Origin: Nitrososphaerota archaeon
Lineage (GTDB): Archaea; Thermoproteota; Nitrososphaeria; Nitrososphaerales; Gagatemarchaeaceae
DNA: 64,000 nucleotides
Direction: 5' to 3'
Assembly (NCBI GenBank): GCA_029785375.1
Contig: JAFLZV010000002.1
Location: 1 to 64,000, forward strand
The notes beneath the pieces are model-generated. The model ran no database searches and had not been told where the DNA came from. It saw nothing but the letters and a program-made list of their open reading frames with translations. Of the stretch, positions 27,644-37,349 are shown piece by piece. Position 1 is the stretch's first letter; every line of letters begins with the position of its first letter. A program made the position numbers and the translations under genes.

Positions 27644-27918
27644 CTGCTGGCCCGAAACTGGTTCTCATGAGACGTCGCGTTTCGAGGTCGGGAATTTGTT
27701 CCGGTTAAAAAGTTAGCGGGCGGGCGACGGGCCCTCTATGGCGTATGAGAGGGGAAGAGCAGCCAGCTACGGCGCCAGGCTGGGAGGTCTGGAGGTGGTC
27801 ATTGAGGGACAGTCGGTGCGTTCGCGGATGAGCCGCCATGGAACAAATCTCTCTTGCAAGAGTTGGCGCCTGGCTGTCGAAACCTTATATCGGAAGGGCG
27901 AAGGGCAGGGTCGGAAAA

Positions 27919-28413
27919 ATGTCTGAGGCCTCTGAGTTCAGGCACCTGGTCAGGATCTCCGGACGGGACCTGGCTGGACAGAAGAAGCTGATTGTGGCGC
28001 TGGCCGACCTCAGAGGGGTCGGGTACAACTTCGCCAACGTGATCACCACGAAGTTGAGCCTGGATCCGAGGGTCCGCCTGGGGACGCTCACCGAAGAGCA
28101 GGTGAGCCAGATCGAGCGGGCCATACAGAGCACGGCGAAGTCGGCTCTGCCCGAGTGGTACTACAACAGGAGGAACGACCCTGAGACCGGGGAAGCAAGA
28201 CAGCTGCTCGGCGCAGATCTCGACTTCATACAGAAGAGCGACATCGAAGACGAAAAGAACATCCGGAGCTGGAAGGGGGTAAGGCACAGCCTCGGGTTGA
28301 AGGTAAGAGGCCAGAGGACTAGGACGACTGGGAGGAAAGGGAGGACGGTGGGGGTTAGGAAGGCATCCCTGGTAGCGGCGGCGAAGGCAGCCTCCGCGAA
28401 GAAGGAGGAGTAG
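27919..28413 (+). CDS. rps13: Ribosomal protein S13
   Basis: MSEASEFRHLVRISGRDLAGQKKLIVALADLRGVGYNFANVI...KGVRHSLGLKVRGQRTRTTGRKGRTVGV; TATA CCTTATAT about 30 nt upstream supports the 27919 start. Confidence 0.94.
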   Translation: MSEASEFRHLVRISGRDLAGQKKLIVALADLRGVGYNFANVITTKLSLDPRVRLGTLTEEQVSQIERAIQSTAKSALPEWYYNRRNDPETGEARQLLGADLDFIQKSDIEDEKNIRSWKGVRHSLGLKVRGQRTRTTGRKGRTVGVRKASLVAAAKAASAKKEE

Positions 28414-28416
28414 AGA

Positions 28417-28959
28417 TTGGGAGATCCTAAGAAGTCCAGGAAGCAGTACAACAGGCCTCGGAGTCCCTGGCGGACCGATCAGCTGGCTCAGGAGCTGTAC
28501 CTCCTGGGTACATTCGGCCTGAGGAACAAGCGCGAACTCTGGAAGTCACAGACGCAGCTCAGCGGGGTCAGAAAGCAGGCAAGGACGCTGCTTGCGGCCA
28601 CTCAGGTGGTGAGGGAGCGCGAGGAGAAGAAGCTGCTGGACAGTCTGAGGAGGAGGGGCCTCGTCGGGGAAGCCGCGACCCTGGACGACATACTCAGCCT
28701 CACGGTAGAGGACATGCTCTCCAGGAGGCTCCAGACCGTGGTCTTCAAGAAGGGCATGGCGCTCTCCCCGCTGCACTCGAGGCAATTGATTGTCCATGGC
28801 CACATCACGGTGGACGGGAGGGTGATCACGGTCCCAGGGTACGAAGTCCCCGGGGCCGAGCAGGACACGGTGGTGCTGACCGGAGGAACAGGCAAGGCTG
28901 AGGCGGCGGCGACAGAGCAGGCTGAAGCGCCGGCCGAACAGCCGGCCCAGGCGCAGTGA
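28417..28959 (+). CDS. rps4: Ribosomal protein S4
   Basis: [58 protein letters not shown]...[43 protein letters not shown]. Confidence 0.95.
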   Translation: MGDPKKSRKQYNRPRSPWRTDQLAQELYLLGTFGLRNKRELWKSQTQLSGVRKQARTLLAATQVVREREEKKLLDSLRRRGLVGEAATLDDILSLTVEDMLSRRLQTVVFKKGMALSPLHSRQLIVHGHITVDGRVITVPGYEVPGAEQDTVVLTGGTGKAEAAATEQAEAPAEQPAQAQ

Positions 28960-29369
28960 GAGGCATGTCAGAAGAAGAGATTCTCGCCGACCGCTGGGGC
29001 GTCTGCCACATCTACTCGTCCTACAACAACACCATCGTCCACATCACGGACCTGACCGGAGCCGAGACCATCGCGTTCTCTTCTGGCGGAAGACATGTGA
29101 AAGCGGACAGGTTCGAATCGTCCCCGTATGCCGCCATGAGGAGCGCGTCGGCGGCATCAGAGGTCGCGAAGGGCAAGGGGATAACTTCAGTACACATCAA
29201 AGTCAGAGCCGTAGGCGGGACTGGCCCTAGGACGCCAGGTCCAGGGGCGCAGGCGGCCATCCGCGCCATCGCCAGGGCGGGCTTCAAGATAGGGCGAATC
29301 GAGGACGCTACCCCTATCCCTCACGACACGACGAGGAAGAAGGGCGGACGCAGAGGAAGAAGGGCCTAG
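28956..29369 (+). CDS. rps11: Ribosomal protein S11
   Basis: [51 protein letters not shown]...[21 protein letters not shown]. Confidence 0.95.
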   Translation: MRGMSEEEILADRWGVCHIYSSYNNTIVHITDLTGAETIAFSSGGRHVKADRFESSPYAAMRSASAASEVAKGKGITSVHIKVRAVGGTGPRTPGPGAQAAIRAIARAGFKIGRIEDATPIPHDTTRKKGGRRGRRA

Positions 29370-29372
29370 GCA

Positions 29373-30404
29373 TCAGAGCTGTCTCAGCACTTCCACAGAG
29401 TCGACCTTTCCGTCCCCGTCCCTGTCTGCCCCGCGTAGGAGCGCTGCGAAGGGCCCCGACCTGTATTTCGAGAAGAGCGCATCCGCGTGGTTGCAGACCC
29501 CTATTATGGCCGCCTTCGTCCCTCCCCCTGTCAGCCCCGCGATGACCACGCATGTCTTCGAGCGGTCCCATGGGTTTTGTATCTTCTCGACGAGGCAGTC
29601 CAGCTCTGCGCCATGGGAGTTCCCTCCCTCATCGACTATCGCGCTCCAGAAGCCGCCCTGGCTGAACTTGAAAGGAAGGTGCTGGTTGAGTGCCTCGGCT
29701 ATGACGTTGTTTCTCGGCCCCCCGACCACGACTAGGTTCGAAGCGGTTAGCTTCTCTGCCCTGAGGTCGGTGTCTAGCTTCACAGGGAATTTCTCGGGGA
29801 GATTCACGAACTGTCCGAGCGCGAACCCCAGCTGAACGGCATAATGGCCGTCCCGCGCCTGGGTGCCTGCCGACCCATGCTGGAGCGGGGACCCGACCAC
29901 GATCCAGCCGTCGAACTCCCCGTCGTGAAGGAACTCATCGAAGAACCGGCCGAGCGCCCTAGAACGGCCCGAAGACCTCAGGGTAGGAAGCGGTTCGCCC
30001 TTCACGGGGAACTCTACCGCGTAGCCATCGGACGCGAGGGCGTAGAGTTTCGCTTCGCCGCCTCTGATATGTTCGCTCCTGACCCTGGTAATCAGCCCGG
30101 CCTTCTCCAGTCGGCCGATGTGATAGTAGACCGTCTGGTGGTGCGCGCCGAGCGACCTGGCTATCTCCGCGGGGTATCTTGGACCCGACGCGAGCAGGGT
30201 GATTATCTTCTGGCCCAGCTTCCCTGAGGCGGGTCTGAACCCGTCGGGCCTGTCCGATACCAAGACTCTCTTCGCGAGCCCTGTCTCTGTCCTCGGGTCG
30301 TAGAGTATCTTCTCCTTGGGCACAGCGGGGGGTGAGGACCACCATACATAAACGGCTTTGCATAGTGGTCGAAACCTGATCTGCTTCGTGGGGCGACCAT
30401 GCAA
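29373..30404 (-). CDS. ArsR-like winged-HTH fused to S-layer-C-like domain with C-terminal EF-hand loop (start uncertain)
   Basis: LGQKIITLLASGPRYPAEIARSLGAHHQTVYYHIGRLEKAGLITRV (wHTH); ASNLVVVGGPRNNVIAEALN; GADRDGDGKVDSVEVLRQL (EF-hand loop). Confidence 0.7.
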   Translation of the reverse strand: MHGRPTKQIRFRPLCKAVYVWWSSPPAVPKEKILYDPRTETGLAKRVLVSDRPDGFRPASGKLGQKIITLLASGPRYPAEIARSLGAHHQTVYYHIGRLEKAGLITRVRSEHIRGGEAKLYALASDGYAVEFPVKGEPLPTLRSSGRSRALGRFFDEFLHDGEFDGWIVVGSPLQHGSAGTQARDGHYAVQLGFALGQFVNLPEKFPVKLDTDLRAEKLTASNLVVVGGPRNNVIAEALNQHLPFKFSQGGFWSAIVDEGGNSHGAELDCLVEKIQNPWDRSKTCVVIAGLTGGGTKAAIIGVCNHADALFSKYRSGPFAALLRGADRDGDGKVDSVEVLRQL

Positions 30405-30415
30405 AGCCGGTTATG
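30347..30415. repeat. Large imperfect inverted repeat (candidate operator) between the regulator and glmS
   Basis: Left arm 30347-30371 CATAAACGGCTTTGCATAGTGGTCG; right arm 30394-30415 CGACCATGCAAAGCCGGTTATG, whose reverse complement is CATAACCGGCTTTGCATGGTCG. Confidence 0.75.
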
Positions 30416-30473
30416 ATTACCATGACAGGACCTTTTGCGGTGTTTAAAGGCCAGCCGCCGGTTCGCAGGGCGA

Positions 30474-33400
30474 ATGTGCGGGATTGTCGGGTGCGTAGCG
30501 GAAGAGCCGGTCGCAGGAATCCTTCTCGATGGCCTCAAGCGGGTCGAGTACAGAGGATATGACTCCGTTGGGATGGCGACGATCTCTTCAGGCGCGATCA
30601 ACGTCCGCAAGGGGGTAGGCAGAGTGGAAGAGGTGGAAGGGAGGCTCGGAATGTCGAAGCTGCCCGGGGAGACGGGTATGGCTCATTGCCTGCATCCAAG
30701 CACGTATGTGCACCTGGCCAACGGAGCCGTCACAACGATTGAGAAGATGAACGTGAGAGACAAGGTACTGTCTCTTGACCCCATCACGATGAAGATCGTC
30801 CCCGCGGTTGCGGTAAAATCAGCCCACAGGTCTCCGGAGGAACTCATCAGAATCAGAGTGGGGTCGACCGAACTGGTGTGCAGCGAGAATCACACAATGA
30901 TTGTATCGAGGGGAGGCAAGGTGGAGGAGAAGCTGGCGAGCGACGTGACGGTCGGCGACCTCTTGATCCGGCCGAAGCGGATTGCAGTGGCCGGTAAACC
31001 GGCGAGACTGCGCCCAGTCGAATTGAAGCGCTACCATCGAATGGGGAAGGACGCGCCCCAAAGACTCCGCGTAGCGGTCAGAAAGTCAGGGATGGCGCTA
31101 CAGGAGGCTGCTGACAGATGTGGGATAACTCTGGCTTATCTCGAACACATGTTGGCGGGGGACAGGACGGTCAGGGAGGAGGTGCTCAAGACCATCTCTG
31201 AGCGACTGGGGGTCGACCTTCTCGCGGACGCGTCTCCAGTATCCCACTCGCACGGGAAGTTCGCTCACCTTCCATCCAGCACTTCACCAAGGCTAATGCA
31301 GATTGTGGGATATGTCCTAGGTGACGGCGCCATACGTTCTAAGTCGATAAGATTGAAGGGCGCCGACTTCGAGCTTCTCTCGCGGTACAGAGGCCTCTTC
31401 AAGGAAGTGTTCTCGGTTGACGCAAGGATTCTGAAGTCCCGCGAACCCGGGACCTGGGTGTTGCACGTCAACAGCGTAGCCTTGCGGAACTGGTTCGCGC
31501 TCAACTTTGCCGACAGGAAGGAGGATTTTGTCTTCTCTCTTGGCGCTATGACTACCGAAGAAGTGGCCGCTTTCATCAGAGGACTCTTCGACGCCGAAGG
31601 CACCGTGAGCCTTTCCGCCGGCCAGTTGTCCCTTCGGATGACCGATCAGCATCTTGTCCGGACCGCGCAGTCGATGCTGCTCCGGTTAGGGGTTCAGGCA
31701 TCGGTGAGATCGTTTGAACACGACCGAAAGTGGAACACCGTGTGGGAGCTCTCTGTGAGCGGCAGGGAGAATCTGGCGAAGTTTGCGTTGGCCGGGGCGA
31801 CCGGGTCGCGAAAGAAGATGGCGGAACTGAGGCAAGCGAGTCTTGGTGCCAAGGGCGGCTCGTCGTACGGTGCCTTTTCTGTGCCTCTGACGAAGTCCGA
31901 GCTTCGGAGGATGTTCCCGACACCGGGCCTGAACCGTTACTTGCAACGGGACGAATACCTCAGGGATGCGACGGCGACCGCCGTTCATCAGAGAGTCCTC
32001 TGTCTCGAAGAGGGGCGTGGCCTGGCCAGTCTTCTAGACAGATTCCTTTCGAGTGAGTTGCTCTTTGAGAGGGTGAACAAAGTCGAGTGGATACCGGCAG
32101 ACACAGACGTCTTGTACGACCTGGAGGTCGAGGGCACCCGAAACTTCATTGCGAATTGCGTGTTCACGCACAACAGCCGGTGGGCGACCCACGGAGGAGT
32201 GACCGACGAGAACGCGCACCCCCACGCTTCGTGCGGTGGGCGGGTGGCGGTCGTCCATAACGGGATAATCGAGAACTACATCCCCCTGAAGAAGAAGCTG
32301 GTCGCGAAGGGGCACAAGTTCAGGAGCGAGACGGACACCGAAGTGATACCGCACCTGATCGAAGACGAGTACAAGAGCACGCGAGACCCCCTGAAAGCGA
32401 CTTCTGCCGCGGTCAAGAAACTCAGAGGCCAGTATGCCATAGTGGCGATGTTCCAGGACAGGCCTGACGTCATGACCGGGGCGCGCAAGGACGCCCCACT
32501 TGTCGTAGGGGTGGGGGACGGGATGATGTTCTTGGCCAGCGACGTCCTCGCGACCATCGGCCGCACAGACCGCACCATCTTTCTGGACAACCACGAAGTG
32601 GTCGAAATCACGAAAGACGACGTCAAGATAGTCGGGCCAGACGGGAAGAGGGTCAGAAGGGACCCTGACCAGGTAGCCTGGGAGCTCTCCGATGTCACGA
32701 AGAGCGACTACGCCCACTTCACGCTGAAGGAGATCAACGAGCAGCCGAGGACAGTGGTCTCAGCGTCCGCCCAGGATCTGGGCAGGATGGAGAAGTTCGC
32801 CAGCGCGATAAGGAAGGCTAGGTCGCTATGCATCACCGCGTCGGGAACGTCCTATCACGCAGGGCTCCTGATGAAGTTCAGGCTGAACAAGGAGGCGAAG
32901 GTGAGGGCTGACGTGGTCGTGGCCGGGGAGCTCAAGGAGCACGAAGAGTTTCTGGGGAAAGGGTCGGTGCTCGTCGTGCTCTCACAGAGCGGAGAGACCG
33001 CCGACGTGATGGAGGCGGTGAGGGAGGCGAAGAAACGCGGGGCGAAGGTGTACTCGATCGTCAACGCCGCAGCCTCGTCTCTTGCCAGAGAGAGCGACGA
33101 GGTCCTCCTCCTCAACTGCGGCCCGGAGGTAGGGGTGGCTGCCACGAAGAGCTTCACGGCGCAGGTGGTAGTCGCCAACCTGGTGGTCGACGCGGTCCTC
33201 GGCAAGAGACGACCCAACAGGCTCGACTGGCTCTCGGGGGCCGTCGAGGAAGCCCTGAAGTGCGACGGGCAGGTCAGGGAGCTGGCAAGGCAGTATGTCG
33301 AGAGACCGGACTTCTACTTTGTAGCCCGGGGATACGAGAGCCCCATGGCGCTCGAGGGCGCGCTGAAGCTGAAGGAGCTCTCCTACATACACGCGGAGGG

Positions 33401-33728
33401 CATGCCTGCAAGCGAACTCAAACACGGGACGCTCGCTCTCATCGAGAAGGGGACGCCCGTGGTGGTGATCAATCCGAGCGGGCCCAGCCACGCCGAGTCC
33501 TTGTCAAACGCTGAAGAGCTCAGGGCAAGGGGGGCAGACGTCATCGGGATCTCGGACGAGCGGGACGAGGTATACAGGCACTTCATACGGGTCCCGAAGG
33601 TGCAGCCAGAGTTCGCGCCGGTGATAGAGGCGATTCCGCTCCAGCTGCTCGCCTATCACATGTCCGTGGCAAGGCGCAACGACCCGGACTATCCGCGGAA
33701 CCTCGCGAAGTCCGTCACGGTGAAGTGA
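30474..33728 (+). CDS. glmS: Glutamine--fructose-6-phosphate aminotransferase (isomerizing), interrupted by an intein
   Basis: MCGIVGCVAEEPVAGILLDGLKRVEYRGYDSVGMATI...GETGMAH / SRWATHGGVTDENAHPHASC...SIS domains...VTVK. ATG at 30474 exposes catalytic Cys2. Confidence 0.95.
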   Translation: MCGIVGCVAEEPVAGILLDGLKRVEYRGYDSVGMATISSGAINVRKGVGRVEEVEGRLGMSKLPGETGMAHCLHPSTYVHLANGAVTTIEKMNVRDKVLSLDPITMKIVPAVAVKSAHRSPEELIRIRVGSTELVCSENHTMIVSRGGKVEEKLASDVTVGDLLIRPKRIAVAGKPARLRPVELKRYHRMGKDAPQRLRVAVRKSGMALQEAADRCGITLAYLEHMLAGDRTVREEVLKTISERLGVDLLADASPVSHSHGKFAHLPSSTSPRLMQIVGYVLGDGAIRSKSIRLKGADFELLSRYRGLFKEVFSVDARILKSREPGTWVLHVNSVALRNWFALNFADRKEDFVFSLGAMTTEEVAAFIRGLFDAEGTVSLSAGQLSLRMTDQHLVRTAQSMLLRLGVQASVRSFEHDRKWNTVWELSVSGRENLAKFALAGATGSRKKMAELRQASLGAKGGSSYGAFSVPLTKSELRRMFPTPGLNRYLQRDEYLRDATATAVHQRVLCLEEGRGLASLLDRFLSSELLFERVNKVEWIPADTDVLYDLEVEGTRNFIANCVFTHNSRWATHGGVTDENAHPHASCGGRVAVVHNGIIENYIPLKKKLVAKGHKFRSETDTEVIPHLIEDEYKSTRDPLKATSAAVKKLRGQYAIVAMFQDRPDVMTGARKDAPLVVGVGDGMMFLASDVLATIGRTDRTIFLDNHEVVEITKDDVKIVGPDGKRVRRDPDQVAWELSDVTKSDYAHFTLKEINEQPRTVVSASAQDLGRMEKFASAIRKARSLCITASGTSYHAGLLMKFRLNKEAKVRADVVVAGELKEHEEFLGKGSVLVVLSQSGETADVMEAVREAKKRGAKVYSIVNAAASSLARESDEVLLLNCGPEVGVAATKSFTAQVVVANLVVDAVLGKRRPNRLDWLSGAVEEALKCDGQVRELARQYVERPDFYFVARGYESPMALEGALKLKELSYIHAEGMPASELKHGTLALIEKGTPVVVINPSGPSHAESLSNAEELRARGADVIGISDERDEVYRHFIRVPKVQPEFAPVIEAIPLQLLAYHMSVARRNDPDYPRNLAKSVTVK
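30687..32174 (+). other. Intein in GlmS (496 aa) with LAGLIDADG endonuclease
   Basis: Starts CLHPSTYVHLANGAVTTIEKM, block-B-like SENHTMIVS, LAGLIDADG IVGYVLGDGAI and FIRGLFDAEGTVS, ends NFIANCVFTHN before +1 Ser. Confidence 0.95.
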
Positions 33729-33792
33729 CGGCCGGCCGCTCGGCTTGATTCCGCTCACAAAATAATTAAGTGGACATTCCAGACGGTCCGCC

Positions 33793-34812
33793 GTGGCATC
33801 AAAGAAGGAAGTGCTTTCGAAACCGCTGACCACGATCGATGTCGGCAAGAAGAGCATCTCGGCACTGCTGGACGAGATGTCTCAAACTGGCTTCCAGGGT
33901 AAGAAGCTCGGTGAAGTGGCGAAGATTTGGGCTGAGATGGCCAAACAGAAGGACCTTACCGTCTTCATAGGGCTCACCGGCTCCCTCAGCACCACCGGCC
34001 AGTGGAAGATCATACGATGGCTGGTTGAGCACAGATACGTCGACGTCGTAGTAAGCACTGGCGCCAACATCTCCGAGGACCTTCTCGAGGCGCTCGGGTA
34101 TCACTACTACCAGGGGACCTGGCTGGCCGACGATGAGGAGCTGCTCAAGATGAAGATAGACAGGTACTACGACGTGTATGCCGACGAGATGCAGTATCGG
34201 AAGCTGGAGCGGACCATCTACGACTTCGCGAACACCCTCGACGAGGAGAAGGTCTATTCGACCAGGGAGTTCCTATACCAGTTCGGAGAGTTCCTGAACA
34301 AGAAGGGGGTCGACAGCATAGTGGCTGCGGCGCAGAGGGCGAAAGTCCCGATCTACTCCCCCGGTCTGATAGACAGCGGCTATGGAGTGGCGTTGAGCCT
34401 CCTGCGACGCGAGAAGGGCAAGATGATAAGGCTGGACCAGACGAAAGACATGGAGGAACTGGCCCAGATAGCTGAGAGGACCAAGAAGACCGGCGTGGTC
34501 TACCTGGGGGGCGGCGTCCCCAAGGACACGATTCAGCTCTCCACCATAATCAAGTCGCTATCGAAGGGCGGGAAAGAAGAGACGCCTCACGAATACGCGA
34601 TACAGATAACGGCCGACAGCCCCCAGTGGGGGGGACTGTCTGGGTGCACCCTCGAAGAGGCGATCAGTTGGGGGAAGATAAAGTCCGACGGCAAGAAGGC
34701 GACGCTGTACGCCGACATCACCCTGGCGCTGCCCATCGTGGCCCATGCCCTGAACGAGAAGACTTCCGGGAGGAGCTACCCTCCGGACCTGTCCTGGGTC
34801 TTCAAGAACTAG
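33793..34812 (+). CDS. dys: Deoxyhypusine synthase
   Basis: VFIGLTGSLSTTGQWKIIRWLVEHRYVDVVVSTGANISEDLLEALGYHYYQG...GVVYLGGGVPKDTIQLS...YAIQITADSPQWGGLSGCTLEEAISWGKI. Confidence 0.93.
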   Translation: MASKKEVLSKPLTTIDVGKKSISALLDEMSQTGFQGKKLGEVAKIWAEMAKQKDLTVFIGLTGSLSTTGQWKIIRWLVEHRYVDVVVSTGANISEDLLEALGYHYYQGTWLADDEELLKMKIDRYYDVYADEMQYRKLERTIYDFANTLDEEKVYSTREFLYQFGEFLNKKGVDSIVAAAQRAKVPIYSPGLIDSGYGVALSLLRREKGKMIRLDQTKDMEELAQIAERTKKTGVVYLGGGVPKDTIQLSTIIKSLSKGGKEETPHEYAIQITADSPQWGGLSGCTLEEAISWGKIKSDGKKATLYADITLALPIVAHALNEKTSGRSYPPDLSWVFKN

Positions 34813-36145
34813 CCGTCGAGGCAGAGCCACGCCGCTGTCGGCGGCGCCCCGGGCCGAGCAGCCCATCGACGGTCTCCCTGCATCGCCTGGCCAGGTCGAC
34901 AGAATCCCCTAGGTACGCGACTGGATCCGAGCCAGGGGAGAAGCTACCGCGGCCGACCGAGGCCCTGACCTTCTCGTAGCCTTCGACGTCTCCAGCCAGC
35001 CTTTTCACTATCTGTGCCCTCTCGGCAAGGATTTCAGGGTGCGCCTTCAGATCGTCGCGCATGAACGAGCGCTCCACCTTCATGGAAGAGAGGGAGCGCG
35101 CCAGCCTCTTGCACGCCACCAACGAGTGGGCCAACCCCTGGCCGACCATCCTCCGGACGACTGAGTCGGACAGGTCCCGCTGGAGCCTGGTGTGCTGGAG
35201 CCTGTAGGCGGCCATCATGAGGAGCGAGGTAGACGTGTCAGCCTGCCCCTCGGCGTTCTCCAGGTCGACTGGGTTCTCCTTCTGAGGCATTGTCGAAGAG
35301 CTCACCTTCCCTGGGCGGACGAAGCGGACGTAGTCCAGCGCCTGGTAGAGCCAGAGGTCCCTTGCCAGGGAGGCGGTCAGCTGGTTGATGTTGATCACCG
35401 TGTGGAGAATGTCAGATAGCCTCTCCCCGGGGACGACCTGCGTGGAGTAGGGGGCAGCCTCCACCCTAAACCCTTCGACGAACCTCGCGAGCTCCGCGGG
35501 CCAGTCGAGGTCGGCAAGCAGCCCGAAGGATGCGTAGGTCCCCACCGCGCCGGAGAACTTCGCCATCGGCGTCAGGCCCCTGAGGCGGCAGACCCGCTCC
35601 GCGAACCTGTAACCGAAGACGGCCATCTCCTTCCCGAAGGTCGTAGGAACAGCCGGCTTGCCATGGGTCCTTGCGACCATGGCCGACGTCGCCTCCTTCA
35701 CCGCGAGGTCGGCGAGGGAATCTGCCAGGGATGAATAGGCGGGGATGAGCACCTCGTCTATGGCGGCCTTCTGGAGCGTCGCGTAGGAAAGGCTGTTGGT
35801 GTCCTCGCTCGTCAGGCCGAGGTGAACGAAGGGCGCAAGTTTCCCAGAACCTGACCTCGACAGGCGCTGCCTGATGTATACCTCCACGGCCTTGACGTCG
35901 TGGCCCAACTCTCCTTCGAGTTTCTCCAATGCGGCCATGTCGGCGTCGACCTTGGGCACCCTCACGTTCGGCGCGACCCCCAGCCTGACCAGCAGCCCGA
36001 GGTATCCCATCTCGACGGTGACCCTGGCCTCCATCAGGGCTCGATCGGAGAAGTAGCGGCCCAGAGGGGCGGCCTCGCGACGGTACCGGCCGTCTATGGG
36101 AGAGATGGCGTCATAGCTCAATGGTCTTCGACCTTTCTTCCCCAT
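34802..36145 (-). CDS. purB: Adenylosuccinate lyase (start 36145 or TTG 36121)
   Basis: YDAISPIDGRYRREAAPLGRYFSDRALMEARVTVE...GLTSEDTNSLSYATLQ...VRPGKVSSSTMPQKENPVDLENAEGQA. Confidence 0.92.
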   Translation of the reverse strand: MGKKGRRPLSYDAISPIDGRYRREAAPLGRYFSDRALMEARVTVEMGYLGLLVRLGVAPNVRVPKVDADMAALEKLEGELGHDVKAVEVYIRQRLSRSGSGKLAPFVHLGLTSEDTNSLSYATLQKAAIDEVLIPAYSSLADSLADLAVKEATSAMVARTHGKPAVPTTFGKEMAVFGYRFAERVCRLRGLTPMAKFSGAVGTYASFGLLADLDWPAELARFVEGFRVEAAPYSTQVVPGERLSDILHTVININQLTASLARDLWLYQALDYVRFVRPGKVSSSTMPQKENPVDLENAEGQADTSTSLLMMAAYRLQHTRLQRDLSDSVVRRMVGQGLAHSLVACKRLARSLSSMKVERSFMRDDLKAHPEILAERAQIVKRLAGDVEGYEKVRASVGRGSFSPGSDPVAYLGDSVDLARRCRETVDGLLGPGRRRQRRGSASTASS

Positions 36146-37349
36146 GAGACATGAACCGTACCCTGACCCCCAGCTGATCCTCGATGTAACTGACGAGACG
36201 CTTCCCCTCCGCAGGCAGGCCGTGCTCGAAGTCGGCTCCACGCAGCGATAGAGGGGTGTCCAGCACCGGCTGAGCTTGGTCCAGGGCACCCATGGCACTC
36301 TGGAAGTCAGTGGTCTCGCTCCCGTTCAGCTTGTATGCGACGCAGACCTTCACATCGTCCATCCTTGAGAGCACGTCCAGCTTTGTCACCGCGACCTCCT
36401 CGACGCCGTTGAGCCGTATGGTATACTTCAGCGACACCAGGTCGAGCCAGCCGACCCTTCTGGGCCTCCCGGTCGTGGCGCCGTACTCGTTCCCCAGCGT
36501 GCGTAGCCTTTCTGCGCTCTCTCCTGCTATCTCCGAGGGAAACGGACCGCTCCCAACCCTCGTGGCGTAGCACTTCATTACGCCCAGGGCCTTCCCAGCC
36601 AGCTTCGGAGGTATCCCCAGGGCCGCTGGGATGTAGCTCGCGGTGGTATGGGTGGACGTGACGTAAGGGTAGCTGCCGTGCAGCAGGTCGAGAAGGGTTC
36701 CCTGGGACCCTTCGTATAGGACGCTCCCTCCTGCGTCTGCGATGCTCTCGATTCTTCCTGCAACGTCCCCGGTCAACCGTCCCAGGAGTTCGTGCGAGGA
36801 GGCAGCCCAGGCGGCCAGGCGTGCCGGGTCCAGGGAGAGGGCCTTGTAGAACGAAGCGAGCGGAGCGAAGTCGAACCCGGCGGCCAAGTCCCCGGCCCTA
36901 GGGCTCAGGCGCAGGGCGCGCAGCGCATAGGACGGCCCGATCCCCCGCTTCGTTGTCCCGAGCGCGGCAGTTCCACGTGCCCCTTCCAACATGGCGTCGA
37001 AATCCTTGTCCACCGGCGTGACCAGGGTGCACCTGGAGTCGACGAGCAGCCTGCTCCTGGCCTCCTCCGGGAGAAGCGCGAGCTCCTCGGCCAGCACCTC
37101 AGGGTCGGCTGCGACCCCGGCTCCGATGAGGAGTTGCTTCCCTTTCAGCGCCCCCGACGGGACGAGGTGGAAGGTGTACTTCTTGGTCCCGATGACCACG
37201 GTGTGCCCGGCGTTGCTGCCTCCGTTGAACCTCGCTACAGCGTCGTACCCCGAGGCGAGGTAGTCGACAATCTTCCCCTTGCCCTCATCCCCCCACTGCA
37301 GCCCTACGACGGATAGGTTGGCCGTGTCAGACCACCCTCTGTATGTCAT
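36111..37349 (-). CDS. purA: Adenylosuccinate synthetase (N-terminal start uncertain)
   Basis: VVGLQWGDEGKGKIVDYLASGYDAVARFNGGSNAGHTVVIGTKKYTFHLVPSG...ALGTTKRGIGPSYA...YEGSQGTLLDLLHGSYPYVTSTHTT. Confidence 0.93.
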   Translation of the reverse strand: MTYRGWSDTANLSVVGLQWGDEGKGKIVDYLASGYDAVARFNGGSNAGHTVVIGTKKYTFHLVPSGALKGKQLLIGAGVAADPEVLAEELALLPEEARSRLLVDSRCTLVTPVDKDFDAMLEGARGTAALGTTKRGIGPSYALRALRLSPRAGDLAAGFDFAPLASFYKALSLDPARLAAWAASSHELLGRLTGDVAGRIESIADAGGSVLYEGSQGTLLDLLHGSYPYVTSTHTTASYIPAALGIPPKLAGKALGVMKCYATRVGSGPFPSEIAGESAERLRTLGNEYGATTGRPRRVGWLDLVSLKYTIRLNGVEEVAVTKLDVLSRMDDVKVCVAYKLNGSETTDFQSAMGALDQAQPVLDTPLSLRGADFEHGLPAEGKRLVSYIEDQLGVRVRFMSHGEERSKTIEL

